Below, in pieces: positions 1-5,391 of a stretch of DNA of 5,481 nucleotides. Within the stretch, counting starts at the first letter, position 1. Every line of letters begins with the position of its first letter. Origin of the DNA: Lachnospiraceae bacterium (lineage in GTDB: Bacteria > Bacillota_A > Clostridia > Lachnospirales > Lachnospiraceae); the NCBI GenBank assembly GCA_016291475.1, contig JAEEXJ010000142.1, forward strand, positions 1-5,481, in the 5' to 3' direction. The notes under the pieces are model-generated. The model did no database searches. It was not told the DNA's origin and saw only the letters and a program-made list of their open reading frames with translations. The position numbers were made by a program, and so were the translations under genes.

Positions 1-189
1 ACCGAGAACGTCTGTAGAACTCCATATTGATACACCGATCTTGATAGTATCAGTTGATGAATTTGCTGTTGTCTGCGTATTTGAAGCGGGTGCGGATGAA
101 GTATTTCCCGTAGCTGCATTTCCGCAACCTGCAAGTGTCGATCCGAGCATAAGCAAGCTGAGAGCGATACTTACCAGTCTCTTTTTCAT
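1..189 (-). CDS. ABC transporter substrate-binding lipoprotein, N-terminal part (runs off left edge)
   Basis: The first 63 codons are present and the rest lies beyond the left edge. The protein begins with a lipoprotein signal peptide: MKKR, a hydrophobic stretch (about residues 5-18), then the lipobox LAGC at 19-22, with Cys22 the expected lipidated residue, so it should be anchored outside the membrane. A Ser/Thr/Asn/Ala-rich linker follows (about 24-47), then TIKIGVSIWSSTDVLG, which looks like the first beta strand and helix of type-1 periplasmic sugar-binding proteins (Peripl_BP_4/RbsB-like). Such proteins deliver sugars to an ABC permease. I chose the ATG at 189 because AGGAGGT lies about 10 bases upstream; an in-frame ATG at 198 is almost on top of that ribosome site. 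It follows the response regulator by 130 bases in the same direction, so it is a likely target of that system. The substrate cannot be told from this fragment. Confidence 0.85.
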   Translation of the reverse strand, partial: MKKRLVSIALSLLMLGSTLAGCGNAATGNTSSAPASNTQTTANSSTDTIKIGVSIWSSTDVLG

Positions 190-198
190 AAACGCCAT

Positions 199-205
199 AC
201 CTCCT
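199..205 (-). promoter_or_regulatory. Ribosome binding site of the lipoprotein gene
   Basis: Read on the minus strand this is AGGAGGT, a full anti-16S match, ending 9 bases before the ATG at 189. It decides between two in-frame ATGs (198 and 189): the outer one leaves practically no spacing, the inner one leaves a normal gap. Confidence 0.85.
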
Positions 206-319
206 GAAAATCTATGAAAAACTACACATTTTGTTTTGAGTACTCCCGGTGTTTTCATGGTATAGCTTTATGCACAAAAGATACATGTAAATATTTCGCC
301 GTTTTGGTAATATTTTCAC
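206..319 (-). other. Gap between regulator and lipoprotein gene; no clear promoter
   Basis: This AT-rich gap separates the regulator's stop from the lipoprotein ribosome site. I find no hairpin followed by a T-run, so no terminator for the two-component genes, and no convincing -35/-10 pair. A TTTACA occurs on the minus strand, but no good -10 lies 16-18 bases beyond it. The only short symmetry is the palindrome GAGTACTC at 238-245. The lipoprotein gene could be read through from the kinase promoter or have its own activator-dependent promoter here; the sequence does not decide. Confidence 0.4.
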
Positions 320-1042
320 TCATATCTCTTTTCTGTACTTGCTCGGCGATATTCCTTCTACCTTTTTGAAAACCTTCGTGAAGTAAAAGTAATCATTATA
401 TCCTACTATCTCCGCTATTTCCTGTATGGAAAGACTCTCGTCCCTGAGCAGTTCCTTTGCCCTCTGTATGCGGAGCGATGATATATAATCCGAGAAATTA
501 AGACTTAAGTGTTCTTTGATCATCTCACTTAAGCGTGCCATGCTGATGTTATATTTTGCGGCAAGCGATGTGAGCGATATGTCCTCCATATAGTGCTCGC
601 GAATATCGGAGACAACATTGTCGATGGTTTTGTCATATACCTGCGACTGCTTTACTTCTTCCTCTGTTTCTCCGCGTTCTTTAAGTATCGCCGTAAGAAC
701 CCTTGTAAGATCTTCTTCCTTGATAGGCTTTAACAGGTAATCAAAAGCATGATGCTGCACAGCTTCCTTGGCATAAGAAAACTCGGCAAATCCGGTTATG
801 ATAACTACCTTTGAATCCGGTGATATCTCAGGTATCGTCTGCAGAAGATCGAGTCCCGAAAGCCCGGGCATTCTGATATCCGTGAAGATAACATCGGGCT
901 TAAAACCGGCGATCTCTTCTTTTGCCACAAGTCCGTTATTTGCGGTACCGATAACTTCCGTATCGATACCTGTTTTTTCGAGAAGTTTCTTCAGACCCAA
1001 TGTGATCCATACTTCATCGTCCGCTATATATACACTAAGCAT
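320..1042 (-). CDS. Response regulator, receiver domain plus AraC-type DNA-binding domain (YesN type)
   Basis: This 240-residue cytoplasmic transcription regulator is the partner of the sensor kinase just upstream. Residues 1-118 form a CheY-like receiver with the full active site: acidic pair Asp8/Asp9, phosphoacceptor Asp55 in FTDIRMPG, Thr83 in IITG, and Lys105 in LLKP. After a charged linker (about 120-140), residues 141-240 form an AraC/XylS-type domain with two helix-turn-helix units. The first (about 156-177) contains LTSLAAKYNIS; the second (about 204-226) contains IQEIAEIVGYNDYFYFTKVF, the signature of the family, ending GISPSKYRKE. The ATG at 1042 has GGGGTG 7 bases upstream and lies 19 bases after the kinase stop, so the two are cotranscribed. 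Length is close to a compact YesN-type regulator. Regulators of this kind usually activate adjacent carbohydrate uptake or degradation genes; here the candidate target is the lipoprotein gene downstream. The target sugar is unknown. Confidence 0.95.
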   Translation of the reverse strand: MLSVYIADDEVWITLGLKKLLEKTGIDTEVIGTANNGLVAKEEIAGFKPDVIFTDIRMPGLSGLDLLQTIPEISPDSKVVIITGFAEFSYAKEAVQHHAFDYLLKPIKEEDLTRVLTAILKERGETEEEVKQSQVYDKTIDNVVSDIREHYMEDISLTSLAAKYNISMARLSEMIKEHLSLNFSDYISSLRIQRAKELLRDESLSIQEIAEIVGYNDYFYFTKVFKKVEGISPSKYRKEI

Positions 1043-1061
1043 ACCCCTACACCCCGTAAAA

Positions 1062-2747
1062 CTATGACTCTCTTATATGGTCCGGCACCTCGATATTTAT
1101 GGTGGTACCCTTTCCCACAATACTGCTTACTTCAAAAGTATATTCGTCCCCGTAGAATAAACGCAATCTCTGAATGATGTTCGGAAGACCTATTCCTCCT
1201 TTTTCATGCGGTGCATTTATCAGCTCTTTAAGATTATTCAAAGCTTCCTCATCCATTCCGCATCCGTCGTCTTTGATCTTGATTGAAAGTTTATCACCTT
1301 TTCCTTCAATTCTTACATCCACGAATCCGTTATCCATCTTGCTCTCAAGTCCGTGGAACACAGCGTTTTCAACAAGTGGCTGTAAGAAAAATCTTATCAG
1401 TGGTTTATCGAGAACTGAGCTTTCCACACTTGTCTCAATGGTGATCTTCCCCATGAATCTGAACTCGATTATGCGTGCATATTTTTCGATATAGGATACT
1501 TCATCCCTTACGGTAACTATATTACTCGCTTTTACCGCATATCTGAATATATCCGATAATGCCATGGCCATTTCCGCAATGTTGTCCTGATCATTGATCA
1601 GTGCCATATCCCTCATGCACGAAAATGTGTTGTACAGAAAGTGCGGATTTATCTGATTGCGGTATGCAAGTATCTCCATCTTCTGCTGAGTAAGCTTTGT
1701 CTCATAGAGACGGATCTTTCCTTCTTTCAGTTCCTCGATCATACGCTGGTTTTCATCAAGCATATGATTAAGGCTTTCCGCAACGCTTCCGATCTCATCG
1801 GTTCTTTTCAGCTTAAGTCTTTTGTCCGGATTCTCAATTGATTCGTCAATGAATCTGTCTATCTCGTGTATGGGTTTTGCCATATGGAAGTACGAGAAGA
1901 ATATTATTACCGCCAGGAAAAAAGAACTGAGAAGCGAAGCCAGTGTTATCATATTCCGTATGTTACTGCTTCCCGAAGCATTGCCCGATACGGATACCGC
2001 AACGGCGATCCTTATTCCGTTTTGCCAGTTGCCCTCACGGTATATGTAATCATCATCCTCTTTAAGATCACTCATGGTCAGATCCGAAGGAACTTTACCG
2101 AAGGAATGAAAAGACAGGTCAAGCTTGTTTGAATCACTGAGAAGTATCGCCGCATTATTTTCATTCATGATATTGTGGAGTGTTCCTTCTATGCTCCAGG
2201 GTTCAAGAATGAGTACGCACATTCCGAGCTGAGATGCACCCGTTCCGCTTCCGCTGTATATCGGATAATAAAAGCCGTAGTAATAACTTCTTTCATCCTG
2301 ATAATACCAATCGGCATTCATATCGGCTTCTTTTCTCAGATAGAGATTCTTCTCCGTAAGTGTTACGGGTTTTCCCAGTGATATGAGTACGTTCATATCA
2401 TTATCGTAAATGATGGCGGATACGATCTCCTTGTTACCCTGTGCGATCTGGGTATAATATGACGAGATCCTTGCTTCACCCGCATCGCTTTCAAATATGT
2501 CCGGTTCATCCGTGATCATAAAACGGCAAAGGGATTCCGCATTATATCTGAGGTTTTCTTCATAAAAACTCAGTGCATCATCCGCCTGACGAAGAAGGCT
2601 GTCTGCAAGAGTCTGTGCATAATTAAGGGTTGTATCTTTGACATATACATAAGATGTATAGAGTGTTGCTGTCAGAACGGCGAGAACTGCAAGCACAATA
2701 CAGGTAAGCTGGAGTAACAGGCTGTTTCGAATCTTCTGTATTACCAC
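1062..2747 (-). CDS. Membrane sensor histidine kinase, YesM type (Cache-like sensor, HAMP, His_kinase, HATPase_c)
   Basis: This 561-residue kinase autophosphorylates and passes phosphate to the regulator encoded next to it. A first membrane helix (about 12-34) is followed by an extracellular sensor region (about 37-262) that resembles a double-Cache fold (for example IVSAIIYDNDMNVLIS and YYYGFYYPIYS), and a second membrane helix at about 265-287. A HAMP linker covers roughly 288-340. The His_kinase domain (PF06580 type) has the phosphoacceptor His369 in NQINPHFLYNTF. The ATP-binding domain has the N box at Glu460/Asn461 (QPLVENAVFHG), the G1 box DDGCGM at 493-498 and GGIGLPNI at 517-524, so all catalytic boxes are present. 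The start is GTG at 2747, chosen because AGAGG lies 7 bases upstream and the reading begins MVIQKIRNS just before the first helix. A near-consensus promoter lies about 40 bases upstream. The ligand cannot be read from the sequence. Confidence 0.95.
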   Translation of the reverse strand: MVIQKIRNSLLLQLTCIVLAVLAVLTATLYTSYVYVKDTTLNYAQTLADSLLRQADDALSFYEENLRYNAESLCRFMITDEPDIFESDAGEARISSYYTQIAQGNKEIVSAIIYDNDMNVLISLGKPVTLTEKNLYLRKEADMNADWYYQDERSYYYGFYYPIYSGSGTGASQLGMCVLILEPWSIEGTLHNIMNENNAAILLSDSNKLDLSFHSFGKVPSDLTMSDLKEDDDYIYREGNWQNGIRIAVAVSVSGNASGSSNIRNMITLASLLSSFFLAVIIFFSYFHMAKPIHEIDRFIDESIENPDKRLKLKRTDEIGSVAESLNHMLDENQRMIEELKEGKIRLYETKLTQQKMEILAYRNQINPHFLYNTFSCMRDMALINDQDNIAEMAMALSDIFRYAVKASNIVTVRDEVSYIEKYARIIEFRFMGKITIETSVESSVLDKPLIRFFLQPLVENAVFHGLESKMDNGFVDVRIEGKGDKLSIKIKDDGCGMDEEALNNLKELINAPHEKGGIGLPNIIQRLRLFYGDEYTFEVSSIVGKGTTINIEVPDHIRES

Positions 2748-2786
2748 TGTGCACCTCTTCCGGTTTGTGAATCTGAAATCACCATT

Positions 2787-2815
2787 ATTGTAGACAAGGG
2801 TTTTTATACTGTCAA
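2787..2815 (-). promoter_or_regulatory. Sigma-70/sigma-A promoter of the kinase-regulator operon
   Basis: On the minus strand the -35 box is TTGACA (2815-2810, perfect) and the -10 box TACAAT (2792-2787, five of six), separated by exactly 17 bases. Transcription would start near 2780 and leave a leader of roughly 30 bases before the GTG start, with the ribosome site inside it. Such a strong, well-spaced promoter suggests steady basal expression of the two-component system. Confidence 0.8.
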
Positions 2816-2847
2816 ATCAATCAAAAAAAATAAGCGGACATTCAATT

Positions 2848-2871
2848 TCTATAAAAAGTATGCTTTATAGA
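2848..2871. repeat. Inverted repeat, 8+8 bases with 8-base spacer, upstream of the kinase promoter
   Basis: TCTATAAA at 2848-2855 is exactly complementary in reverse to TTTATAGA at 2864-2871. It lies about 33-56 bases upstream of the -35 box. It could be a binding site for an activator or a weak stem. It is AT-rich, and no T-run directly follows on either strand, so it is not a terminator. A chance dyad in AT-rich DNA is possible. Confidence 0.35.
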
Positions 2872-2932
2872 TTTCGTTATACATCCCGCCAGTTTCGTGA
2901 TTTTCAAGTTCATCTTCTTTTCCATATACCAT
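2849..2932 (-). other. Possible tiny ORF or gene remnant (27 codons)
   Basis: An ATG at 2932 opens a 27-codon frame with a mixed, polar, protein-like composition (for example ENHETGGMYNEIYKAYF) ending in TAG at 2849. No ribosome binding site precedes it, and an overlapping second frame beginning at the ATG two codons on (MEKKMNLK) is also open. It lies after the terminator of the HNH gene and before the kinase promoter. I do not recognise it. It could be the tail of a decayed gene or chance. Confidence 0.15.
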
Positions 2933-2958
2933 ATAATCACATAATTACTCAAACTAAA

Positions 2959-2980
2959 GGGTGCCTCAAAAGAGACACCC
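2959..2980 (-). terminator. Hairpin terminator of the HNH-repeat gene
   Basis: Read on the minus strand this is GGGTGTCTC, loop TTTT, GAGGCACCC, then TTTAGTTTGAG. All nine pairs form, one of them G-U. It begins about 48 bases after the stop of the HNH gene and ends transcription before the kinase promoter. The trailing T-run is short (three Ts), so it may be only moderately efficient. On the plus strand the G-U pair becomes a C-A mismatch, so the minus strand is the better reading. Confidence 0.75.
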
Positions 2981-3028
2981 CAATAGGAATATATTCGCCT
3001 CGAAATTTTAGACTATAGCACAGAGATT

Positions 3029-4318
3029 TTAAGTATTTCGATTTGCCTCATCATATATCTTTTTATATATTACAAAAGGTTCCTTCCAATGCTCATAGTA
3101 TTTCATTATTGATGCCATAGATGGAAGTCCGTTTGCAGTTAAATCTTTCGCTTTAGGCATTTCTTTTCCACTAAAAATCCAGTTATGCACCGCATCATCT
3201 ATTTCCTTTTTAGTATATGATGCTTTTTTGGTCGTTTGAATCTTTATTCCAGTAGCTGAACAAAACTCCTCTATAGAGCCATATCTCTTATAAATAGTGG
3301 ATATTTTATATGGAAATTTCTTAAAAAATTCTTTTCTAGATTCTACAACACGATCCTTACCATCAAAATACTCATCAACAGCCGCCTCAATCTGATCCTT
3401 CGTAATAAGATCGTTCGATTCTGTAATAGGTGCACCTATAGCACGTTGATAATCATTAATTGTTCCAAAATGATTGTAAATAACCTTAGAGGTAGGCAAT
3501 CCGTTCTTTGATTTTAAATCCTTTTCAGTCAGCTTGAAATTCACTTCCACAAAGGCTTTTCCTGCGTCTATAATCTCCTGTCTAGTCCACAGTTTATAGA
3601 CTTTCTCAATCCCCAATTCTTTTTGTTTAAATAACGAAAAAGAAGAATAATCAGAATAATACTTTAAAATGCATGGATAAGATGGTAGCCCATTTTTCTT
3701 TTTTAAATCTTTTTCGCTCACATCTCCATGTATTGTCACATACTCAAGTAATGCCTTTTTAATTGTTTCCCTGTTCCAATTTAAAGTACGATCTTCTATC
3801 CCAAATGATTTTTTAAGCGATTTAAGATCACCATAAAATACTTGAACATATTTATATGACGGCAAATTATTATAACTGCGAGTGAAATCCACCTTGTGAA
3901 TATCACCTTTCTTGTCTATAAACCGAGCGATAATATGATCAAATTCTTCTTTAGACATCTTAGTGGATTTAGTCACTACTTGTTCTGCATCATCGTGATT
4001 ACAGTTTTGATTATCATTGGAGGCAACTTCTTCTATCATCTTTCCAGACATAAATTGTTTTGCCTTTTCGTCTAATACAAAATCTTGTAATTCTTTATCA
4101 TTTTTACGAAGATTACACGTGCTACATAAAATCTGGCAATTGTCAAAAGTTGATTTTCCCCCTTTGGAATATGGATAAATATGGTCAAAATGGCAATCTT
4201 CTATTGAATTCATCTTCATGCCACATATCTCACAACAGATTAAACCATTGTTTTTCTTGAGGTTATTCTTTATCACTTCAAGCTTTGTCGAATCCGAGAA
4301 AAACCTATTATCGCCCAT
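3029..4318 (-). CDS. HNH endonuclease with five C-terminal HNH-associated repeats
   Basis: This 429-residue protein is probably a DNA-binding nuclease. Residues 28-72 form a zinc-stabilised HNH fold: CxxC at Cys29/Cys32, catalytic motif FDHIYPYSKGG with Asp45/His46, Asn60 in FDNCQILC, and a second CxxC at Cys65/Cys68 followed by Asn69 (an H-N-N variant of the triad). A polar linker (about 73-118) follows. From about 121 to the end there are five degenerate repeats of roughly 60 residues, of the pattern 'helix, NGLPS, helix, Y-Y/F-G', like the homing-endonuclease-associated repeat family (Pfam HNH_repeat). No signal peptide or membrane helix is present. It lies 142 bases after the HEPN-like gene, in the same direction, and has its own terminator. 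The ATG at 4318 has AAGGA only 3 bases upstream, and GGGGT at 8. Base composition is clearly more AT-rich than in the two-component genes, suggesting transfer. It could be a free-standing homing endonuclease, a prophage nuclease or a defence nuclease. Confidence 0.88.
   Translation of the reverse strand: MGDNRFFSDSTKLEVIKNNLKKNNGLICCEICGMKMNSIEDCHFDHIYPYSKGGKSTFDNCQILCSTCNLRKNDKELQDFVLDEKAKQFMSGKMIEEVASNDNQNCNHDDAEQVVTKSTKMSKEEFDHIIARFIDKKGDIHKVDFTRSYNNLPSYKYVQVFYGDLKSLKKSFGIEDRTLNWNRETIKKALLEYVTIHGDVSEKDLKKKNGLPSYPCILKYYSDYSSFSLFKQKELGIEKVYKLWTRQEIIDAGKAFVEVNFKLTEKDLKSKNGLPTSKVIYNHFGTINDYQRAIGAPITESNDLITKDQIEAAVDEYFDGKDRVVESRKEFFKKFPYKISTIYKRYGSIEEFCSATGIKIQTTKKASYTKKEIDDAVHNWIFSGKEMPKAKDLTANGLPSMASIMKYYEHWKEPFVIYKKIYDEANRNT
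3032..3958 (-). repeat. Five coding repeats of about 60 residues in the HNH protein
   Basis: The repeats cover residues of about 121-178, 179-242, 243-303, 304-365 and 366-429. The central proline of the NGLPS-like turn falls at 153 (NNLPS), 212 (NGLPS), 275 (NGLPT), 336 (KKFPY, degenerate) and 399 (NGLPS), a spacing of 59, 63, 61 and 63. The aromatic just after the second helix is at 162, 221, 284, 346 and 408. Each unit opens with a charged helix (SKEEFDHII, NRETIKKAL, TRQEIIDAG, TKDQIEAAV, TKKEIDDAV). Units of this family are thought to be small helical DNA-contacting modules, so five in a row could span a long recognition site; that last step is inference. Confidence 0.8.
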
Positions 4319-4460
4319 TCATCCTTACCCCATTACTAAGTTCCATCTTGAAACTTTTATTTCTAGCTACCCTACCTTCCAGGTGATATTTTATCAAATC
4401 CTGTCCTTATGAATCCACTTTCGATTTGAACTTTTAAATCTTTACATAGATATAATAATA
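4319..4460 (-). other. Gap between the HEPN-like gene and the HNH gene
   Basis: These 142 AT-rich bases contain no hairpin with a T-run, and I find no good promoter. The HNH gene is therefore probably cotranscribed with the gene before it, but a promoter of poor consensus cannot be excluded. Only the ribosome site (AAGGA, 4323-4327) is recognisable. Confidence 0.35.
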
Positions 4461-5177
4461 TCATCTCTGGTCATCAACCAACACTTTGTTATATTTTCCT
4501 ATACCCACATTTTTATAATCTCTTTCCACAAAATTTAGCAAGTGACACACCAAGCCATTTACACTGATATTCATTATTGAAGGAGCGTCCTCCCCTGCAA
4601 CCCCACACGCCAAACCGTAGTTTTCATTCGGTTTATTTTTTTCAAGTGTTAATATAAATCCATTTGAAGCTATACGACTATTTCCTTTATCCGAAATCTT
4701 TTTCTTGATGCTGAAGTCAATCTGGCTCGAGGCTTCATGAAACAACGTACATCTTAACTGATACAACAATTCGCCATTCATATGTGGAGTTGGAACACTT
4801 CCCAGTTCAATATGTTCTTGAAGTATCTGTTCTAATTCCTCTTTTGCTTTCCTCTCAGATTCTTTACAGTTGTGAGCGTTATACCAATCTTCATACCACA
4901 TAATAAACCGTTCTTTATCATGGTTCTTTCCAACATATTTTCCCTTTCCAGAGAAATTATATGGAAATAATTTTTTCATATAAACATCTGTATCAGCGTT
5001 TTCTTCAAACCATTTGTCCGGGTATTTTATATAAGCACATTCTGCAACAAGAGAAAACGTCAACGCTAAAGCAGAAAACAAAGCCCCTGATTTTAAAGCC
5101 ATTTTCGCGTCTTTAACTAAATTATCGATTGATAAATACGAATTCAAATTATCAGCCAAAATCATACGTGCTCCCAT
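4461..5177 (-). CDS. Uncharacterised protein with an R-x4-H motif, possible HEPN-like domain
   Basis: I cannot name this 238-residue cytoplasmic protein. What can be seen is a helix rich in small and hydrophobic residues (about 26-50, SALALTFSLVAECAYIKYP), a DKERFIMWYEDWY segment at about 87-99, a charged helix (104-123), then GELLYQLRCTLFHEAS at 135-150. There Arg142 and His147 form R-x4-H, the hallmark of HEPN ribonucleases, preceded by a helix as in that fold. The pattern 'ALxxALT ... YPDKW ... RxIxWxxxW ... LYxLRCxLxHE' resembles a widespread family of unannotated bacterial and phage proteins that I recall, but cannot verify. A basic beta-like region (153-205) and a final helix (206-220) follow. 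The ATG at 5177 has AGGTG too close; the in-frame ATG at 5165 has GGGAG 5 bases before it, so the true product may be 234 residues. It precedes the HNH gene in one AT-rich segment. Possible roles are toxin or defence RNase; none is proven. Confidence 0.75.
   Translation of the reverse strand: MGARMILADNLNSYLSIDNLVKDAKMALKSGALFSALALTFSLVAECAYIKYPDKWFEENADTDVYMKKLFPYNFSGKGKYVGKNHDKERFIMWYEDWYNAHNCKESERKAKEELEQILQEHIELGSVPTPHMNGELLYQLRCTLFHEASSQIDFSIKKKISDKGNSRIASNGFILTLEKNKPNENYGLACGVAGEDAPSIMNISVNGLVCHLLNFVERDYKNVGIGKYNKVLVDDQR
4737..4754 (-). other. R-x4-H motif of the HEPN-like protein
   Basis: These six codons encode RCTLFH (Arg142 to His147). In HEPN ribonucleases (RnlA, Csm6, RloC, MNT-partnered toxins) the Arg and His of an R-x4-6-H motif form the RNA-cleaving site on a dimer. 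The match in spacing and in its position after a hydrophobic helix is seen directly; catalytic activity is inferred. Confidence 0.5.
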
Positions 5178-5349
5178 ACACCTACATCAGCATATATATA
5201 AATCATTTTCTTCAAAAATTAATATTCTATATCAAATATATGATTGTATTATTTTACATTTATATTTTTGGTATTAGTTTTCACAGTTATCAATACTTCA
5301 ATCGTTGTCATAGCCAATTTTACATTAACAAGATTTGCTGTATATATAC
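5178..5349. other. AT-rich gap between nrdD terminator and the HEPN-like gene
   Basis: The gap is about 170 bases and strongly A/T, with runs such as ATATATATA and the 12-base palindrome TGTATATATACA (5339-5350). The promoter of the HEPN-like/HNH pair should be here, since the nrdD terminator precedes it. The best partial elements on the minus strand are several TTGATA/TTGAAG copies and AT-rich -10-like words, but none has both boxes at 16-18 bases, so I do not call one. No ORF or RNA gene is evident. Confidence 0.4.
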
Positions 5350-5352
5350 AAA

Positions 5353-5380
5353 AAGGGATGTCTCGCTAGAGGCATCCCTT
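5353..5380 (-). terminator. Hairpin terminator downstream of nrdD
   Basis: Read on the minus strand this is AAGGGATGCCTC, loop TAGC, GAGACATCCCTT followed by TTTG, giving a total run of five Ts. The stem has 12 positions with one C-A mismatch on this strand; on the plus strand that position is a G-U pair and the stem is complete, so the element may work in both directions. It starts 12 bases after the nrdD stop. Its arms nearly match those of the hairpin at 2959-2980. Confidence 0.75.
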
Positions 5381-5391
5381 AATATTTTGAA

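Noticed and set aside
798..2381. Plus-strand open frames of 66-106 codons across the kinase and regulator genes
   Set aside because: They lie antisense to two well-supported genes, have no ribosome sites that I can see, and no recognisable protein features; they are shadows of the minus-strand coding.
3029..4318. Intron- or intein-encoded homing endonuclease
   Set aside because: The HNH gene is free-standing with its own start and terminator, no split host gene flanks it, and I see no intron core or intein splice motifs.
4060..4412. Plus-strand open frames over the start of the HNH gene
   Set aside because: The opposite strand encodes the conserved HNH zinc motifs; the plus-strand products have no family features and no upstream ribosome site.
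5178..5349. CRISPR array, tRNA or other structured RNA in the AT-rich gap
   Set aside because: There are no regularly spaced repeats, no cloverleaf-like sequence and no conserved riboswitch-like stretch visible.
5339..5350. Perfect 12-base palindrome TGTATATATACA next to the nrdD terminator
   Set aside because: It is made of alternating T and A, is expected by chance in such AT-rich DNA, and is not in a position relative to a recognisable promoter to call it an operator.
2959..5380. Flanking hairpins as insertion-sequence terminal repeats or att sites
   Set aside because: No transposase or integrase gene lies between them, no target-site duplication is visible, and both hairpins sit exactly where terminators of the upstream genes are expected.
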